From assembly GCF_007679035.1 (NCBI RefSeq), contig NZ_VEFR01000002.1, positions 413,245 to 477,244 on the forward strand: a DNA stretch of 64,000 nucleotides. The letters are read 5' to 3'. The position numbers were made by a program, and so were the translations under genes. The notes beneath the pieces are model-generated. The model did not search any database. It was given only the letters and a program-made list of their open reading frames with translations, and was not told the origin of the DNA. Positions 45,556-53,957 of this stretch are shown here, piece after piece. How positions within the stretch are numbered: position 1 is the first letter of the stretch; each line of letters starts with the position of its first letter. Origin of the DNA: Agrococcus jejuensis (lineage in GTDB: Bacteria; Actinomycetota; Actinomycetes; Actinomycetales; Microbacteriaceae).

Positions 45556-45648
45556 ATGAGCACCACCCGGAGCACCACCGCCAGACCGACGCGCGCTGAT
45601 CACCATCGCGAGGCCTGGAAGGCGGGTGACGATGCGCTCGCTGCGTGA
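45556..45648 (+). CDS. Possible 30-residue leader peptide or truncated gene start
   Basis: This short frame starts MSTTRSTTARPTRAD and ends KAGDDALAA. It has a good ribosome site and the same upstream element and MST start as the 178-residue protein. Its last 23 bp overlap the start of the second Vsr-like gene in another frame, which suggests translational coupling. It may be a real leader, or what remains of a larger gene after a duplication or deletion. Confidence 0.35.
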   Translation: MSTTRSTTARPTRADHHREAWKAGDDALAA

Positions 45649-46081
45649 GGCGAAGGGGCTCGACATCCCGCTGTCGACCGGCCCGATCCGCGTCAACAGC
45701 GACGAGCACTACGTGCTCAGCCTCTGCGAGCAGATCGTCGGCCGTCGCGCGCTGCGCGAGTTCGCATTCGACTGGCTGCGAGCGGATCCGGATGCCCGCG
45801 GCACCCGCCGCAAGCTGCCGGTCGACGCGTACTGGCCCGAGTTCGCGGCCGCCGCGCAGTACTACGCGGGCCCGATCATCCCCGACCTCGCGACCGCATC
45901 CGAGCGCACCCTGCAGCGCATCGCCTACGACCAGCGCCGCCGCACCGAGCTCGCCCGCTACCGCATCGAGCTCGTCGAGATCTCGAGCGAGCAACTCGCC
46001 CACCGCGGCACGAAGCTGCTGCGCGACGCCGAGCATGACATCTCGGTGCTGCGGCCCCTGGTCGAGGCCGCGTTGCCGTAG
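45626..46081 (+). CDS. Degenerate Vsr-like paralogue
   Basis: This 151-residue protein is a clear paralogue of the 44310-44765 product. Matching blocks are SDEHYVLSLCEQIVG, FAFDWLRADPDARGTRRKLP, VDAYW, RIAYDQRRRTELARYRIELV and EISSEQLAHRGTKLL. However, the segment equivalent to VVEFHEVQH reads AAAAQYYAGP, so the putative catalytic E and H are missing. It may be an inactive partner, a specificity subunit or an antitoxin-like protein. A GTG (45626) or an ATG two codons later could start it. Confidence 0.65.
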   Translation: MTMRSLREAKGLDIPLSTGPIRVNSDEHYVLSLCEQIVGRRALREFAFDWLRADPDARGTRRKLPVDAYWPEFAAAAQYYAGPIIPDLATASERTLQRIAYDQRRRTELARYRIELVEISSEQLAHRGTKLLRDAEHDISVLRPLVEAALP

Positions 46082-46162
46082 CGACGACCGCGGCAGGATC
46101 TCGCCGGCACCCGGCCGGAATCCATGACGTCACAGGTCCGCGCCGGGTGCGAGGATCGCTGC

Positions 46163-46894
46163 ATGCTGGGCGTGACGGACCTCGGCGGCTACCTCGCCGG
46201 GTTGGCCGTCATCATCCTCATGCCCGGCCCGAACTCGATGTACGTGCTGTCGGTCGCGGCCCGCCGCGGCATCCGCGCCGGGTATGTCGCCGCATCGGGC
46301 GTCTTCCTTGGAGATGCGGTGCTCATCGTGCTCACGGCGCTGGGCGTCGCGTCGGTGCTGGCCGCGAACCCGATGCTGTTCACGATCGTGCAGTGGGGCG
46401 GCGCCGCGTACCTGGCGTTCCTCGCGATCACGTCGCTGCGTGCCGCGTGGAAGCAGTGGCGGCAGCGCCGACTGATGCGCGCGCCCGAGGACACCTCCTC
46501 CATCGACCTCGTCCGCCTCGAGGCCGCTGGCATCGAGGCGGGAGAGCTCGACGTGAGCCGCGAGGCCCTCGCGACGGCACCGGTGAAGGTCGAGCGACCG
46601 TTCCGCCGTGCGTTCATCGTGAGCATCCTCAACCCCAAGGCGATCCTGTTCATGTTCGCCTTCTTCGTGCAGTTCGTCGACCCAACGTACGAGGCGCCCG
46701 CGCTCACGTTCCTGCTGCTCGGCGGCCTGCTCGAGATCGCGAGCGCGCTCTACCTGACGACGCTCATCCTCGTCGGCGCGCGCCTGGCGGCTGCGGTGCG
46801 CAAGCGCCCACTCATCGCCGCCGGCGGCAACGCGGCGATCGGCACGGTGTTCCTCGGGTTCGCGGCGAAGCTCGTGACGAGCCCGCTGCATTGA
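46163..46894 (+). CDS. LysE/RhtB family amino-acid exporter
   Basis: This 243-residue membrane protein has the LysE-family N-terminus GYLAGLAVIILMPGPNSMYV, with the conserved PGPN, then RRGIRAGYVAASGVFLGDAV and a C-terminal half with FIVSILNPKAILFMFAFFVQ. About six membrane helices are visible, with a longer than usual cytoplasmic loop at residues 85-135. It should export amino acids or related small solutes. The start MLGVTDLGG was preferred (GAGG 8 bp upstream) over an ATG 13 codons earlier because it begins just before the first helix. Confidence 0.9.
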   Translation: MLGVTDLGGYLAGLAVIILMPGPNSMYVLSVAARRGIRAGYVAASGVFLGDAVLIVLTALGVASVLAANPMLFTIVQWGGAAYLAFLAITSLRAAWKQWRQRRLMRAPEDTSSIDLVRLEAAGIEAGELDVSREALATAPVKVERPFRRAFIVSILNPKAILFMFAFFVQFVDPTYEAPALTFLLLGGLLEIASALYLTTLILVGARLAAAVRKRPLIAAGGNAAIGTVFLGFAAKLVTSPLH

Positions 46895-46938
46895 CGGCGG
46901 CCTCACCCGCTGTCAGGCGCCGGCCGTACGGTCGACCC

Positions 46939-47700
46939 ATGCGGCAGGAGATCCACATCCCCCACGAGGTCGCGGCCGCGCTGCGCTACTACGTGTACGC
47001 GCTGCGCGACCCTCGCGACGGGGCGGTGTTCTACGTCGGCAAGGGCATCGGCGCGCGGATCAACGCGCACCATCGCGAGGCGGACAAGGATCCGGCGTCA
47101 GAGCGCGCGAAGCTGCGGCGCATCACCGAGGTCGAGGCGGCCGGCCGCGAGGTGGAGCTGCTATTCCTGCGCACCGGGATCGAGGATGAGGCCACCGCGT
47201 TCGCTGTCGAGCAGGCCGTTATCGACGCCTACGCCGCAACGGGCGACGAACTCACGAACCTCGTGCGCGGTCATGACTCTGGCACGCACGGGCTCGCATC
47301 GCTCGCCGCCGTCGTCGCGCGTCATCGTGCGCTGCCGTGCCCGCCCATCCCAGAGCCGGTCATCATGGTGAAGATCCAGAAGGGCTGGCGCCCCGACTGG
47401 AACGACGCGCAGATCTACGAGCAGACTCGCGGCCACTGGAAGGTCGCCGGGTGGGTGCGCGCACGAACCCGCTACTGCCTTGGCGTCGCCTACGGGGTGG
47501 TGCGCGGCGCCTACCGCGTCGACGATTGGTTCGAGTCGCAGGAGCCGTGGGATCAGGGCAAGGACCGATGGGGATTCCACGGCGCACCGGCGGAGGAACT
47601 CGCGCACGTCGTCGGGACCGAAGTGCGCGACGTCTTTCCCAACCGGCTCATGTATCGCCGATTCGTCGACGGCTACCCCGGCGCCATCGCAGCCGACTGA
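46939..47700 (+). CDS. GIY-YIG nuclease family protein (LEM-3-like)
   Basis: This 253-residue protein has a GIY-YIG domain at residues about 15-110, beginning RYYVYALRDPRDGAVFYVGK, then GIGARINAHHREA, with a conserved glutamate in AFAVEQAVIDAYAATG and LTNLVRGHDSG closing the domain. This is the LEM-3-like branch. The C-terminal half resembles a wrapping domain (WNDAQIYEQTRGHWKVAG, ARTRYCLGVAYGVVRGAYRV), probably a ligand or nucleic-acid-binding module. It may cut DNA; the role is unproven. It converges with the ADP-ribosylglycohydrolase gene. Confidence 0.85.
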   Translation: MRQEIHIPHEVAAALRYYVYALRDPRDGAVFYVGKGIGARINAHHREADKDPASERAKLRRITEVEAAGREVELLFLRTGIEDEATAFAVEQAVIDAYAATGDELTNLVRGHDSGTHGLASLAAVVARHRALPCPPIPEPVIMVKIQKGWRPDWNDAQIYEQTRGHWKVAGWVRARTRYCLGVAYGVVRGAYRVDDWFESQEPWDQGKDRWGFHGAPAEELAHVVGTEVRDVFPNRLMYRRFVDGYPGAIAAD

Positions 47701-47709
47701 CTCGTCTCG

Positions 47710-48660
47710 TCAGCGCGCGTAGGCCGTCGCCCGCTCCACCCACGCCTCGAGGTGCGCGGCCGTCGCGACTTCGCCGGGGCCGGCCCATCCATGCAGCTCG
47801 CGGCGCCACGCGTCCGAGATGTTCGACGCACCCGCCGCCGCACCCGCGAGCGCTCCGGCGATGGCCGCGACCGTGTCGGTGTCGTTGCCGCAGCGCACGG
47901 CGAGCACGAGCCGCCGCTCGAGCGACTCGGCGTGCCGTATCGCCGACCACGCCGCCTGCAGCGCATGCACGACCCAGCCGTTCTGCGGGAAGTCCCACGG
48001 CATCAACCGCTCGGCCTCGTCGAGGCGCGCGAGCCACGTCTCGCGCCGCTCGAACGGCACGTGGCGAATGCCGCGGTGCACGTCGATCTCGCCGGCGCGG
48101 ATCGCGTGACGGATCGCGAGCGACCAGAGCACGCTCGCGTCGCCCGTCTCGGGGTCGAAGTGGGTGAGGTCGCTGATCGCGCGAGCTGCGGTGGCGAGCT
48201 GGTCGTCCCGGTCGTCGCCGAGGTACGCGAGCGCGACGGGACCGGTGCGCATGAGGCTGCCGTTGCCGCCGCTGCGTCCGGTGCGGTCGTGGATGGCGCG
48301 AGCGGCCGCTCGGGCGGACGCCGCCGTCGGCGCCTCGACCGAGCCCAGCACGGCGCGGATCTGGTTGCCGACGTCCTTCGCGCCCGCAGCCCATCCGGCC
48401 CACGTCGCAACGAGGAGATCGAGCGTCGACTCGTCGGTGAGCTCGCGCCCGTCTGCGAGTGCGCGCAGGATCGGCACGGCCATCGAGGTGTCGTCGGTCC
48501 ACTCCCCGAGCTCCCAGTCGAACGCGCCGCCCGCGCGCATCACGACGGCGTTATCGCTCGGCAGCGGCGGCTGGAACTCGTACGGCGCTCCGAGCGCGTC
48601 GCCCGTCGCGGAGCCGAGGATGGCGCCCAGGGCGCGGTCGAGGGTCGCGTCGGCAGTCAT
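47710..48660 (-). CDS. ADP-ribosylglycohydrolase family protein
   Basis: This 316-residue DraG/ADPRH-fold protein has ALGAILGSATGDALGAPYEF, the metal-binding LGEWTDDTSMAVPILRAL, GRSGGNGSLMRTGPVALAY, DLTHFDPETGDAS and the late metal site VRCGNDTDTVAAIAGALAGA. It would remove ADP-ribose from proteins or other acceptors using two Mg2+ ions. It starts 7 bp after the stop of the DUF429 gene, so the two are co-transcribed. Members occur both in metabolism and in NAD- or toxin-related defence; nothing here decides between them. Confidence 0.9.
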   Translation of the reverse strand: MTADATLDRALGAILGSATGDALGAPYEFQPPLPSDNAVVMRAGGAFDWELGEWTDDTSMAVPILRALADGRELTDESTLDLLVATWAGWAAGAKDVGNQIRAVLGSVEAPTAASARAAARAIHDRTGRSGGNGSLMRTGPVALAYLGDDRDDQLATAARAISDLTHFDPETGDASVLWSLAIRHAIRAGEIDVHRGIRHVPFERRETWLARLDEAERLMPWDFPQNGWVVHALQAAWSAIRHAESLERRLVLAVRCGNDTDTVAAIAGALAGAAAGASNISDAWRRELHGWAGPGEVATAAHLEAWVERATAYAR

Positions 48661-48667
48661 GACCACA

Positions 48668-49441
48668 TCATCCACGGGGCGATCCGGAGGCAGCACCGAG
48701 CCGAGGGGTCGGCGGCCACGAGGGCGCAGGCGGCGCGACGATGTAGCCCTGCTCGACGTCGCCGTACACGGTGAGCGCGGGCGACCGTCGCGCCCACAGC
48801 CACGCCAGATGCGCGCACAAGATGCCGTCGATCTCGTCTTCGACCCTCCCCAGCGCAGCCGCGCCCGTGGCGACGTCGACGACACGACGGATGACGGCCC
48901 AGTCCTCGGAGTCGCGGAGCCGGAGGCTGTCGATGCCCTCCATCGCGTGCAGCAGGCGGCGCGTCTCGCTCAGCTGCAGCTCGAAGCCCTGCTTCTTGCG
49001 CTTGTACTTGAGCGTGCGACCGAGCCGGAACAGCCCGACCATGGCCGGATGCGGATACACCTCGATGGCGACGCGCTCGCGGGGTGGCCTCGCTGGGTCG
49101 ATCTCCAGGTCGAGCCGCTGAGCCAGCGTCGCCGCTCGCGGAGGGTCGAACCACGACCTAGACAGATTCGACGGATGCGTGCCCGCATCGAACCGCCCGA
49201 ACGCCGCGTTCACCAGGCGCTCGCACGCACGGTTGCCCTCGGCGTTGGTGACGATGAGCGGTGCATCGATCGCCACGACGCCGATGCGCGGTGCCTGGCG
49301 CTCGACCCAGGCGACGATCTCGTCGTCGGATCTGACGGTCGCGGACGCGATGAGCGCCCCGTCCGCGTCGACGGCCGCGATGCCGGTGCGATTGCGCGTG
49401 GCCCACGCGAGGTCGAGCCCGATGTGCACCGCCGAGTCCAT
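48668..49441 (-). CDS. DUF429 family predicted RNase H-like nuclease
   Basis: This 257-residue protein has the DUF429 pattern: VHIGLDLAWATRNRTGIAAV with an RNase-H-like first-strand aspartate, RIGVVAIDAPLIVTN, then the ERVAIEVYPHPAMVGLF block and a C-terminal DEIDGILCAHLAWLWARR that supplies acidic residues. DUF429 proteins are predicted nucleases by fold; few are tested. The start has GGGAGG 4 bp upstream. It is the first gene of a pair with the ADP-ribosylglycohydrolase. Confidence 0.82.
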   Translation of the reverse strand: MDSAVHIGLDLAWATRNRTGIAAVDADGALIASATVRSDDEIVAWVERQAPRIGVVAIDAPLIVTNAEGNRACERLVNAAFGRFDAGTHPSNLSRSWFDPPRAATLAQRLDLEIDPARPPRERVAIEVYPHPAMVGLFRLGRTLKYKRKKQGFELQLSETRRLLHAMEGIDSLRLRDSEDWAVIRRVVDVATGAAALGRVEDEIDGILCAHLAWLWARRSPALTVYGDVEQGYIVAPPAPSWPPTPRLGAASGSPRG

Positions 49442-49544
49442 CCTGCCTCCCTGCGCGACTCTACGTGAGGGGTCCGAGGTCTGGTCCGTGCCTGCGCGCG
49501 CCTCACCTGTGGACAACTCCGGTCGAGTCGCCGAGGCTGCCCTT

Positions 49545-50105
49545 ATGGTCGCGGGCATGATTCGACGTCGGTGGATGCGCTGGGGTGCGGTGGGCGCCGT
49601 GGCGTCGGTGGCGTTGACGGGGTGTGTTGCGGACGACGAGCCGAGCGTCAGCCCTACCCCTGACCCAAGCCCTTCCCTCTCCAGTGCGGAGCTCGGAGAG
49701 CTGGCGACCGCGTCGTACCAAGCTTTCCTGGACACGGAGAGCGCGATGTATGCGGAGTACGACTACGACTACACCCGTCTGACTCCGTACGTATCAAGTG
49801 ACGTCGCCACTCAGGCTGTTGCAGATATGCGGGACACCCACGAAATGGGCGTGAACTTTCGCGGACTATCCGTGATTGTCGAAACCGCTTTCGCTGACGA
49901 TTCGGCGACCGAGGTCGACGTCTGCGTCGACTCGCGGGGAGTCGAGGCATTCGACGTCGAGTCGGGCGCCATCTGGGAGGCAACCTCCTCCCAGATCACG
50001 CCCTGGCGTCTTTCCACGCAAGTGAACGCCCGCGGCGAGGTCATCGTGACCGCTCAAGAATCCCTCGAAGCAGAGAGCTCGTCAGTGTGCGCGGACTTCT
50101 CCTGA
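49545..50105 (+). CDS. Lipoprotein of unknown function
   Basis: This 186-residue exported protein has a basic start, a hydrophobic core and a lipobox (WGAVGAVASVALTGCVAD), followed by a Ser/Pro/Asp linker and a folded domain with SYQAFLDTESAMYAEYDYDY and two cysteines (VDVCVDSRG and SSVCADFS). It is not recognised beyond a likely NTF2-like shape (inferred). A GAGG ribosome site points to the ATG at 49545; one at 49557 is also possible. Its last 19 bp overlap the next gene's start. Confidence 0.72.
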   Translation: MVAGMIRRRWMRWGAVGAVASVALTGCVADDEPSVSPTPDPSPSLSSAELGELATASYQAFLDTESAMYAEYDYDYTRLTPYVSSDVATQAVADMRDTHEMGVNFRGLSVIVETAFADDSATEVDVCVDSRGVEAFDVESGAIWEATSSQITPWRLSTQVNARGEVIVTAQESLEAESSSVCADFS

Positions 50106-50905
50106 TTACGGCGGCCGGACTCACATTCTTCCCGTCGCTGGTGACGGCCGCTGAAGAGGCCGCGATCTGCTCGGAACAGATGGTCCGTGCTGGCATCTGT
50201 CCCCAGGTTGGCGTGGTGATTGGAGGGTCCGAGACGACTCCCGGTCAGGGCGGACCGGGCGACGCGGCCATCACCCCCATCGACGAAGAAGCCGCCGACC
50301 GCGCCTGGCGCTCCTACCTGCAGATGCTCTACGACCGCTGCGTGGCCATGGCCGAGGATCAGACGCAGTGCGTGCCGCCGCCTGGCGATCCGGTCGAGCC
50401 CGCCGCCGACGACGCGATCCGGCCCATCACCATCGCCGACCTCGCCTCGTTCACGCCCGCCGTCGGCGAGCTCGTCGTGCAGCCGGAGAACTGGGGCGTG
50501 CTCAACATCCCGACGAACTTCGTCGCCACCGCGACCGACCATGTGCAGCAGGGGACGCTGCTCGGACAGCCGATCGAGGTGCGGTGGCGTCCCGTGGCGT
50601 TCACGTTCGACTACGGCGACGGCGCCGTCATGAGCACGAGCGATGCCGGCGCGATGTGGCAGTCGGGCGATGACGACTGGACGGCCACCTCGACCAGCCA
50701 CGAGTACGGCGCGCGCGGCGGTTACACGGCGACCGTGACGATCACGTTCGAGGCCGACATCGCGACGGGGACGGGGTGGGCGACCGTTCCTGGGACGCTC
50801 GACCTTGCGGCGCCGGCCGAGCCGGTGCAGGTGTTCGAGGTGCAGACGGTGCTGACGCGCGGGGACTGCATCGAGTATCCGAACGATCCGGGGTGCTCGC
50901 CGTAG
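50087..50905 (+). CDS. Secreted protein with PKD-like domain
   Basis: This 272-residue protein starts at a GTG inside the end of the lipoprotein gene. It has a signal peptide (MRGLLLITAAGLTFFPSLVTAAEE), two early cysteines, and a C-terminal PKD-like beta-sandwich: AFTFDYGDGAVMSTSDAGAM, then TSHEYGARGGYTATVTITFE. Final cysteines lie in RGDCIEYPNDPGCSP. PKD-like domains mediate surface interactions. The overlap with the lipoprotein gene implies coupled translation, and both act outside the cell. The exact role is unknown. Confidence 0.75.
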   Translation: MRGLLLITAAGLTFFPSLVTAAEEAAICSEQMVRAGICPQVGVVIGGSETTPGQGGPGDAAITPIDEEAADRAWRSYLQMLYDRCVAMAEDQTQCVPPPGDPVEPAADDAIRPITIADLASFTPAVGELVVQPENWGVLNIPTNFVATATDHVQQGTLLGQPIEVRWRPVAFTFDYGDGAVMSTSDAGAMWQSGDDDWTATSTSHEYGARGGYTATVTITFEADIATGTGWATVPGTLDLAAPAEPVQVFEVQTVLTRGDCIEYPNDPGCSP

Positions 50906-50946
50906 GGCGCGGATGCCATGGCGGAAGGATTGGGAGGAGCGGGTCG

Positions 50947-50985
50947 GCTCCTTTCGAGGCTCGCTTCGCTCGCACCTCAAGGAGC
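50947..50985 (-). repeat. Palindromic dispersed repeat, family 1, copy D
   Basis: This 39-bp copy is inverted relative to copy A and, read on the minus strand, is identical to copy A. It lies 42 bp after the PKD-like gene in the 234-bp gap before the PD-(D/E)XK gene; nothing else was seen in that gap. Confidence 0.85.
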
Positions 50986-51139
50986 GGTTGAGAGAGCGGG
51001 CATCAACTGGGAAGCGTGAGGCGGCCGCGCACGACGAGACGCGCCAGACGCGGTTGCACAGGCGCCTCAGCGCGACGACGGCTCACACCTCGGGGCACAT
51101 CCTCAGCAAACGTGCCGGGGCGAAACCTACGATCCGGGC

Positions 51140-52237
51140 ATGGTGTCGCAGGCGTTCGGGTTCCTCGACGAACCGTTCACGAGCGCGTTCGAGCCGCCGG
51201 CGCCCGTCAACGTGTTCAGCGTCGCCGGGTTCCCGCGCCGCGAGACCGTCGCATCCAACGTGCTCGCCTTCCTGCTCGATCCGAACGAGCGGCACGGGTT
51301 CGGCACCACGTTCGTCGACGCCCTGCTGACGCTGCTCGGCGACGCGGACGATGCCAGCGGGCGCCCCTTCGCAGCAGACGCCTGCAAGGGATCGAGCGAG
51401 TGGTCCGTCGCCACGGAGGCCCGCACCGACGACCGCACCCGCATCGACATCCTGCTCGAGAACGACGCCCTCGACGTGGCGATCGTCATCGAGAACACGG
51501 CCGACGCCACCATCGCGAACCCGTTCGGCACGTACGTGGCGCATGCGGCGCGCAGCCACGGCACCGTCGTCGCCGCCGTGCTCGCCCCGACGCGACGCGA
51601 CCTCGCGAGCGCCGCAGCACCCGGCATCCGATCGCTGCGCTACGACGACCTCTTCGACGCCGCCGACGCCGCCCTCTACGACGTCGGCCCGATGGCCGAT
51701 CCGCGCAGCCTCGAGCTGTACGCACAGTTCCGCGAGACCACGAGCGAGAGGATCGCGACGATGACGATCGAGCAGGAGCAGCACCGCCTCGACGAGCTCT
51801 GGACGGCGATCGAGTATCGGCAGGATCAGGTGCTCGACTTCTTCACCGCCCTCGAGTCGGTGAACGCCGTGCTCGTCGCGCGCGGGACGCGGCTGCAGCA
51901 GTCGATCGGCGATCGGCTGAACGCGGCGGGGATCGAGCACTCGTCGTGGGTCGTCAGCGCCGGCGATCACGCGTGGGGACGCAGCCGCGGCGAGCGCGCG
52001 CTCGCCTACGTCGGCTTCACGCCGCGCACCGGCGGCTCGATCGAGCTGCTCGTCGGCTGGCTGCCGCGCACCGGCACGTTCGGCTACGCGGTGAAGGCGT
52101 ACCAGAGCCGCAACCGTCCGACGCGTCCGTGGGACCACATCCCGCTCGGCCTTCCCCTCGCCGCCGACGAGGATGCGGTCGCCGACCGGTTCGCGCAGCT
52201 GGCGCTGCGATGGACGGCGGGCGAACGGCCCGACTGA
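51140..52237 (+). CDS. PD-(D/E)XK superfamily protein with a changed active site
   Basis: This 365-residue protein follows the PDDEXK_4-type layout. NVLAFLLDPNERHGFGTTFV opens the domain, TRIDILLENDALDVAIVIEN supplies the D and E residues, and NPFGTYVAHA matches the usual QLxxY strand. The family motif is IENK; here it reads IENTADA, so the catalytic lysine is replaced by threonine. C-terminal blocks (AGDHAWGRSRGERALAYVGF, IELLVGWLPRTGTFGY) fit the family. It may be inactive or use another residue. It stands alone between a family 1 repeat and the permease gene. Confidence 0.75.
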   Translation: MVSQAFGFLDEPFTSAFEPPAPVNVFSVAGFPRRETVASNVLAFLLDPNERHGFGTTFVDALLTLLGDADDASGRPFAADACKGSSEWSVATEARTDDRTRIDILLENDALDVAIVIENTADATIANPFGTYVAHAARSHGTVVAAVLAPTRRDLASAAAPGIRSLRYDDLFDAADAALYDVGPMADPRSLELYAQFRETTSERIATMTIEQEQHRLDELWTAIEYRQDQVLDFFTALESVNAVLVARGTRLQQSIGDRLNAAGIEHSSWVVSAGDHAWGRSRGERALAYVGFTPRTGGSIELLVGWLPRTGTFGYAVKAYQSRNRPTRPWDHIPLGLPLAADEDAVADRFAQLALRWTAGERPD

Positions 52238-52330
52238 GGCTCAATCGGCCGATAGGCACGCATCCACCGATCCCACAACTTGCGCGCGAACGGCCACGCC
52301 ATCGGACCACTTATGGCAGGGTGGTCGGCT

Positions 52331-53710
52331 ATGGCCGAAGCACCAACAGCACGCTCCGTCGAACCCGACGAGACCGGGACCAAGCTCAAGAAGGGCATCA
52401 CCACCCTTCTCCTCTTCTTCTTCATCGTCGGCGACACCCTGGGTGCCGGCATCTACACCCTCATGGGATCGCTCGCGCAAGACGTCGGCGGCGCCCTGTG
52501 GGTGCCCCTCATCCTCGCCCTCGTGCTCGCGCTGCTCACCGCAGGCACGTACGCCGAGCTCATCACGAAGTACCCGGCTGCCGGCGGCGCAGCGCGCTTC
52601 GCCGAGCGGGCGTTCAAGAAGCCCTTCGTGACGTTCGCGATCGGCTTCCTCATGCTGTCCTCGGGCATCACGACGTCGGCCGCCCTCGCCAACGCGTTCG
52701 CGGGCGACTACCTGCAGGCGATCGTGCCGAACATCCCCGCAGTACCCGTCACGCTCGTGTTCATCGCGCTGCTGATCGTCATCAACATCCGTGGCGTGCG
52801 CGAGTCGCTCATCGCCAACGTGGGCGCGACCCTCGTCGAGATGACCGGCCTCATCATCATCATCGTCATCGCCGCGCTCGTGATCTTCGGCGGCGGCGGC
52901 GACCTGTCGCGCCCCGTCACCTTCGCCGACGGCATCTCGCCCTTCACCGGCGCGTTCGCCGCCACCATCACGGCGTTCTTCTCGTTCCTCGGCTTCGAGG
53001 CCGCGGCGAACATGGCCGAGGAGGTCAAGAACCCCTCGCGCTCGTATCCGCGCGCGCTGTTCGGCGCCATCCTCACCGCCGCCGTCGTCTACCTCGCCCT
53101 CGCGATCGGCGCATCGATCGTCGTGCCGACAGACGTGCTCGCCAGCTCCGAGGGCCCGCTGCTCGAGGTCATCACCGCATCCGGCTTCTCCTTCCCGACG
53201 TGGCTGTTCGGCATCATCGCCCTCGTCGCGATCGGCAACGGCGCGCTGCTGTTCATGGTGATGGCGTCGCGTGCGACGTACGGCCTCGCCGAGGCGAAGC
53301 TGCTGCCGAAGGTCTTCGGCTCGGTGCTGCCCGGCCGCAAGACGCCGTGGGTCGCGATCCTCGTCGTGGGCATCGTGACGATGGCGATGTCCTTCGTCGG
53401 CGACGTCGGCACCCTCGCCGACACCACCGTGCTGCTGCTCGTGCTCGTCTTCATCTCCGCGAACATCTCGGTGCTCGTGCTGAAGAAGGACGAGGTGCAG
53501 CACAAGCACTTCTCGGTGCCGCGCATCGTCCCTGTGCTGGCGCTCATCGCGTCGGTCGCGCTGCTCACGCAGCAGTCGGCCACGACGTGGCTCATCTCGC
53601 TCGGCTACGTCGTGGTCGGCACGATCCTGTTCCTCATCGCCCGCGCCGCGCGCAAGCGCGAGTACGCACGCGGCACGGCCGACCCGACGCGGTCGATCCC
53701 GCTCGAGTAG
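52331..53710 (+). CDS. APC superfamily amino-acid permease
   Basis: This 459-residue protein has about 12 membrane helices and typical APC blocks: FFIVGDTLGAGIYTLMGSLA (the GxG unwound helix 1), ALLTAGTYAELITKYPAAGG, TAFFSFLGFEAAANMAEEVK (helix 6) and NPSRSYPRALFGAILTA. It should import an amino acid by ion coupling. The start MAEAPTARS was chosen because it begins the conserved part; an ATG 6 codons upstream is also possible. It ends just before a strong hairpin terminator and is a single-gene unit. Confidence 0.9.
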   Translation: MAEAPTARSVEPDETGTKLKKGITTLLLFFFIVGDTLGAGIYTLMGSLAQDVGGALWVPLILALVLALLTAGTYAELITKYPAAGGAARFAERAFKKPFVTFAIGFLMLSSGITTSAALANAFAGDYLQAIVPNIPAVPVTLVFIALLIVINIRGVRESLIANVGATLVEMTGLIIIIVIAALVIFGGGGDLSRPVTFADGISPFTGAFAATITAFFSFLGFEAAANMAEEVKNPSRSYPRALFGAILTAAVVYLALAIGASIVVPTDVLASSEGPLLEVITASGFSFPTWLFGIIALVAIGNGALLFMVMASRATYGLAEAKLLPKVFGSVLPGRKTPWVAILVVGIVTMAMSFVGDVGTLADTTVLLLVLVFISANISVLVLKKDEVQHKHFSVPRIVPVLALIASVALLTQQSATTWLISLGYVVVGTILFLIARAARKREYARGTADPTRSIPLE

Positions 53711-53734
53711 CGAGTCGACCGATGCCGATCGGAT

Positions 53735-53762
53735 GCGGGGCGAGCCTTCGGGCTCGCCCCGC
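53735..53762 (+). terminator. Intrinsic-type terminator after the APC permease
   Basis: A perfect 12-bp stem, GCGGGGCGAGCC and GGCTCGCCCCGC, closes a TTCG tetraloop and is followed by TTCC. It lies 25 bp after the permease stop codon. Confidence 0.85.
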
Positions 53763-53795
53763 TTCCGCGTTCGGGCGAGCGGCGTGGATGCGGGC

Positions 53796-53936
53796 ACGAG
53801 GTGACGCTGAGCGCTCCCTCGTGTGCGATGTGCGCGTCGACGCGCGCTGAGCGTCACGTCGTGCCGCTCGAGGTGATGCTGCGCGGGCTCTCGTCTGCGA
53901 AATGCGGACGACTGCGCGCTGGGCATCACTCCGTGC
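53796..53936. repeat. Two tandem hairpin repeats (family 3)
   Basis: Two diverged units of about 70 bp lie side by side (about 53796-53864 and 53868-53936). Each opens with GAGGTGAYGCTG, continues through CTCGTSTGCGAWR, and closes with GCGCGCTGRGCRTCAC. Within each unit the ends are near-complementary (GTGACGCTGAGCG against CGCTGAGCGTCAC in unit 1). They lie in the 475-bp gap between the permease and the LacI gene, next to copy E of family 1. Confidence 0.7.
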
Positions 53937-53957
53937 GCTGGTCGGCCTCCCCGGCAC

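Noticed and set aside
18253..46081. Prophage or integrative element
   Set aside because: No integrase, terminase, capsid, tail, relaxase or excisionase gene was recognised.
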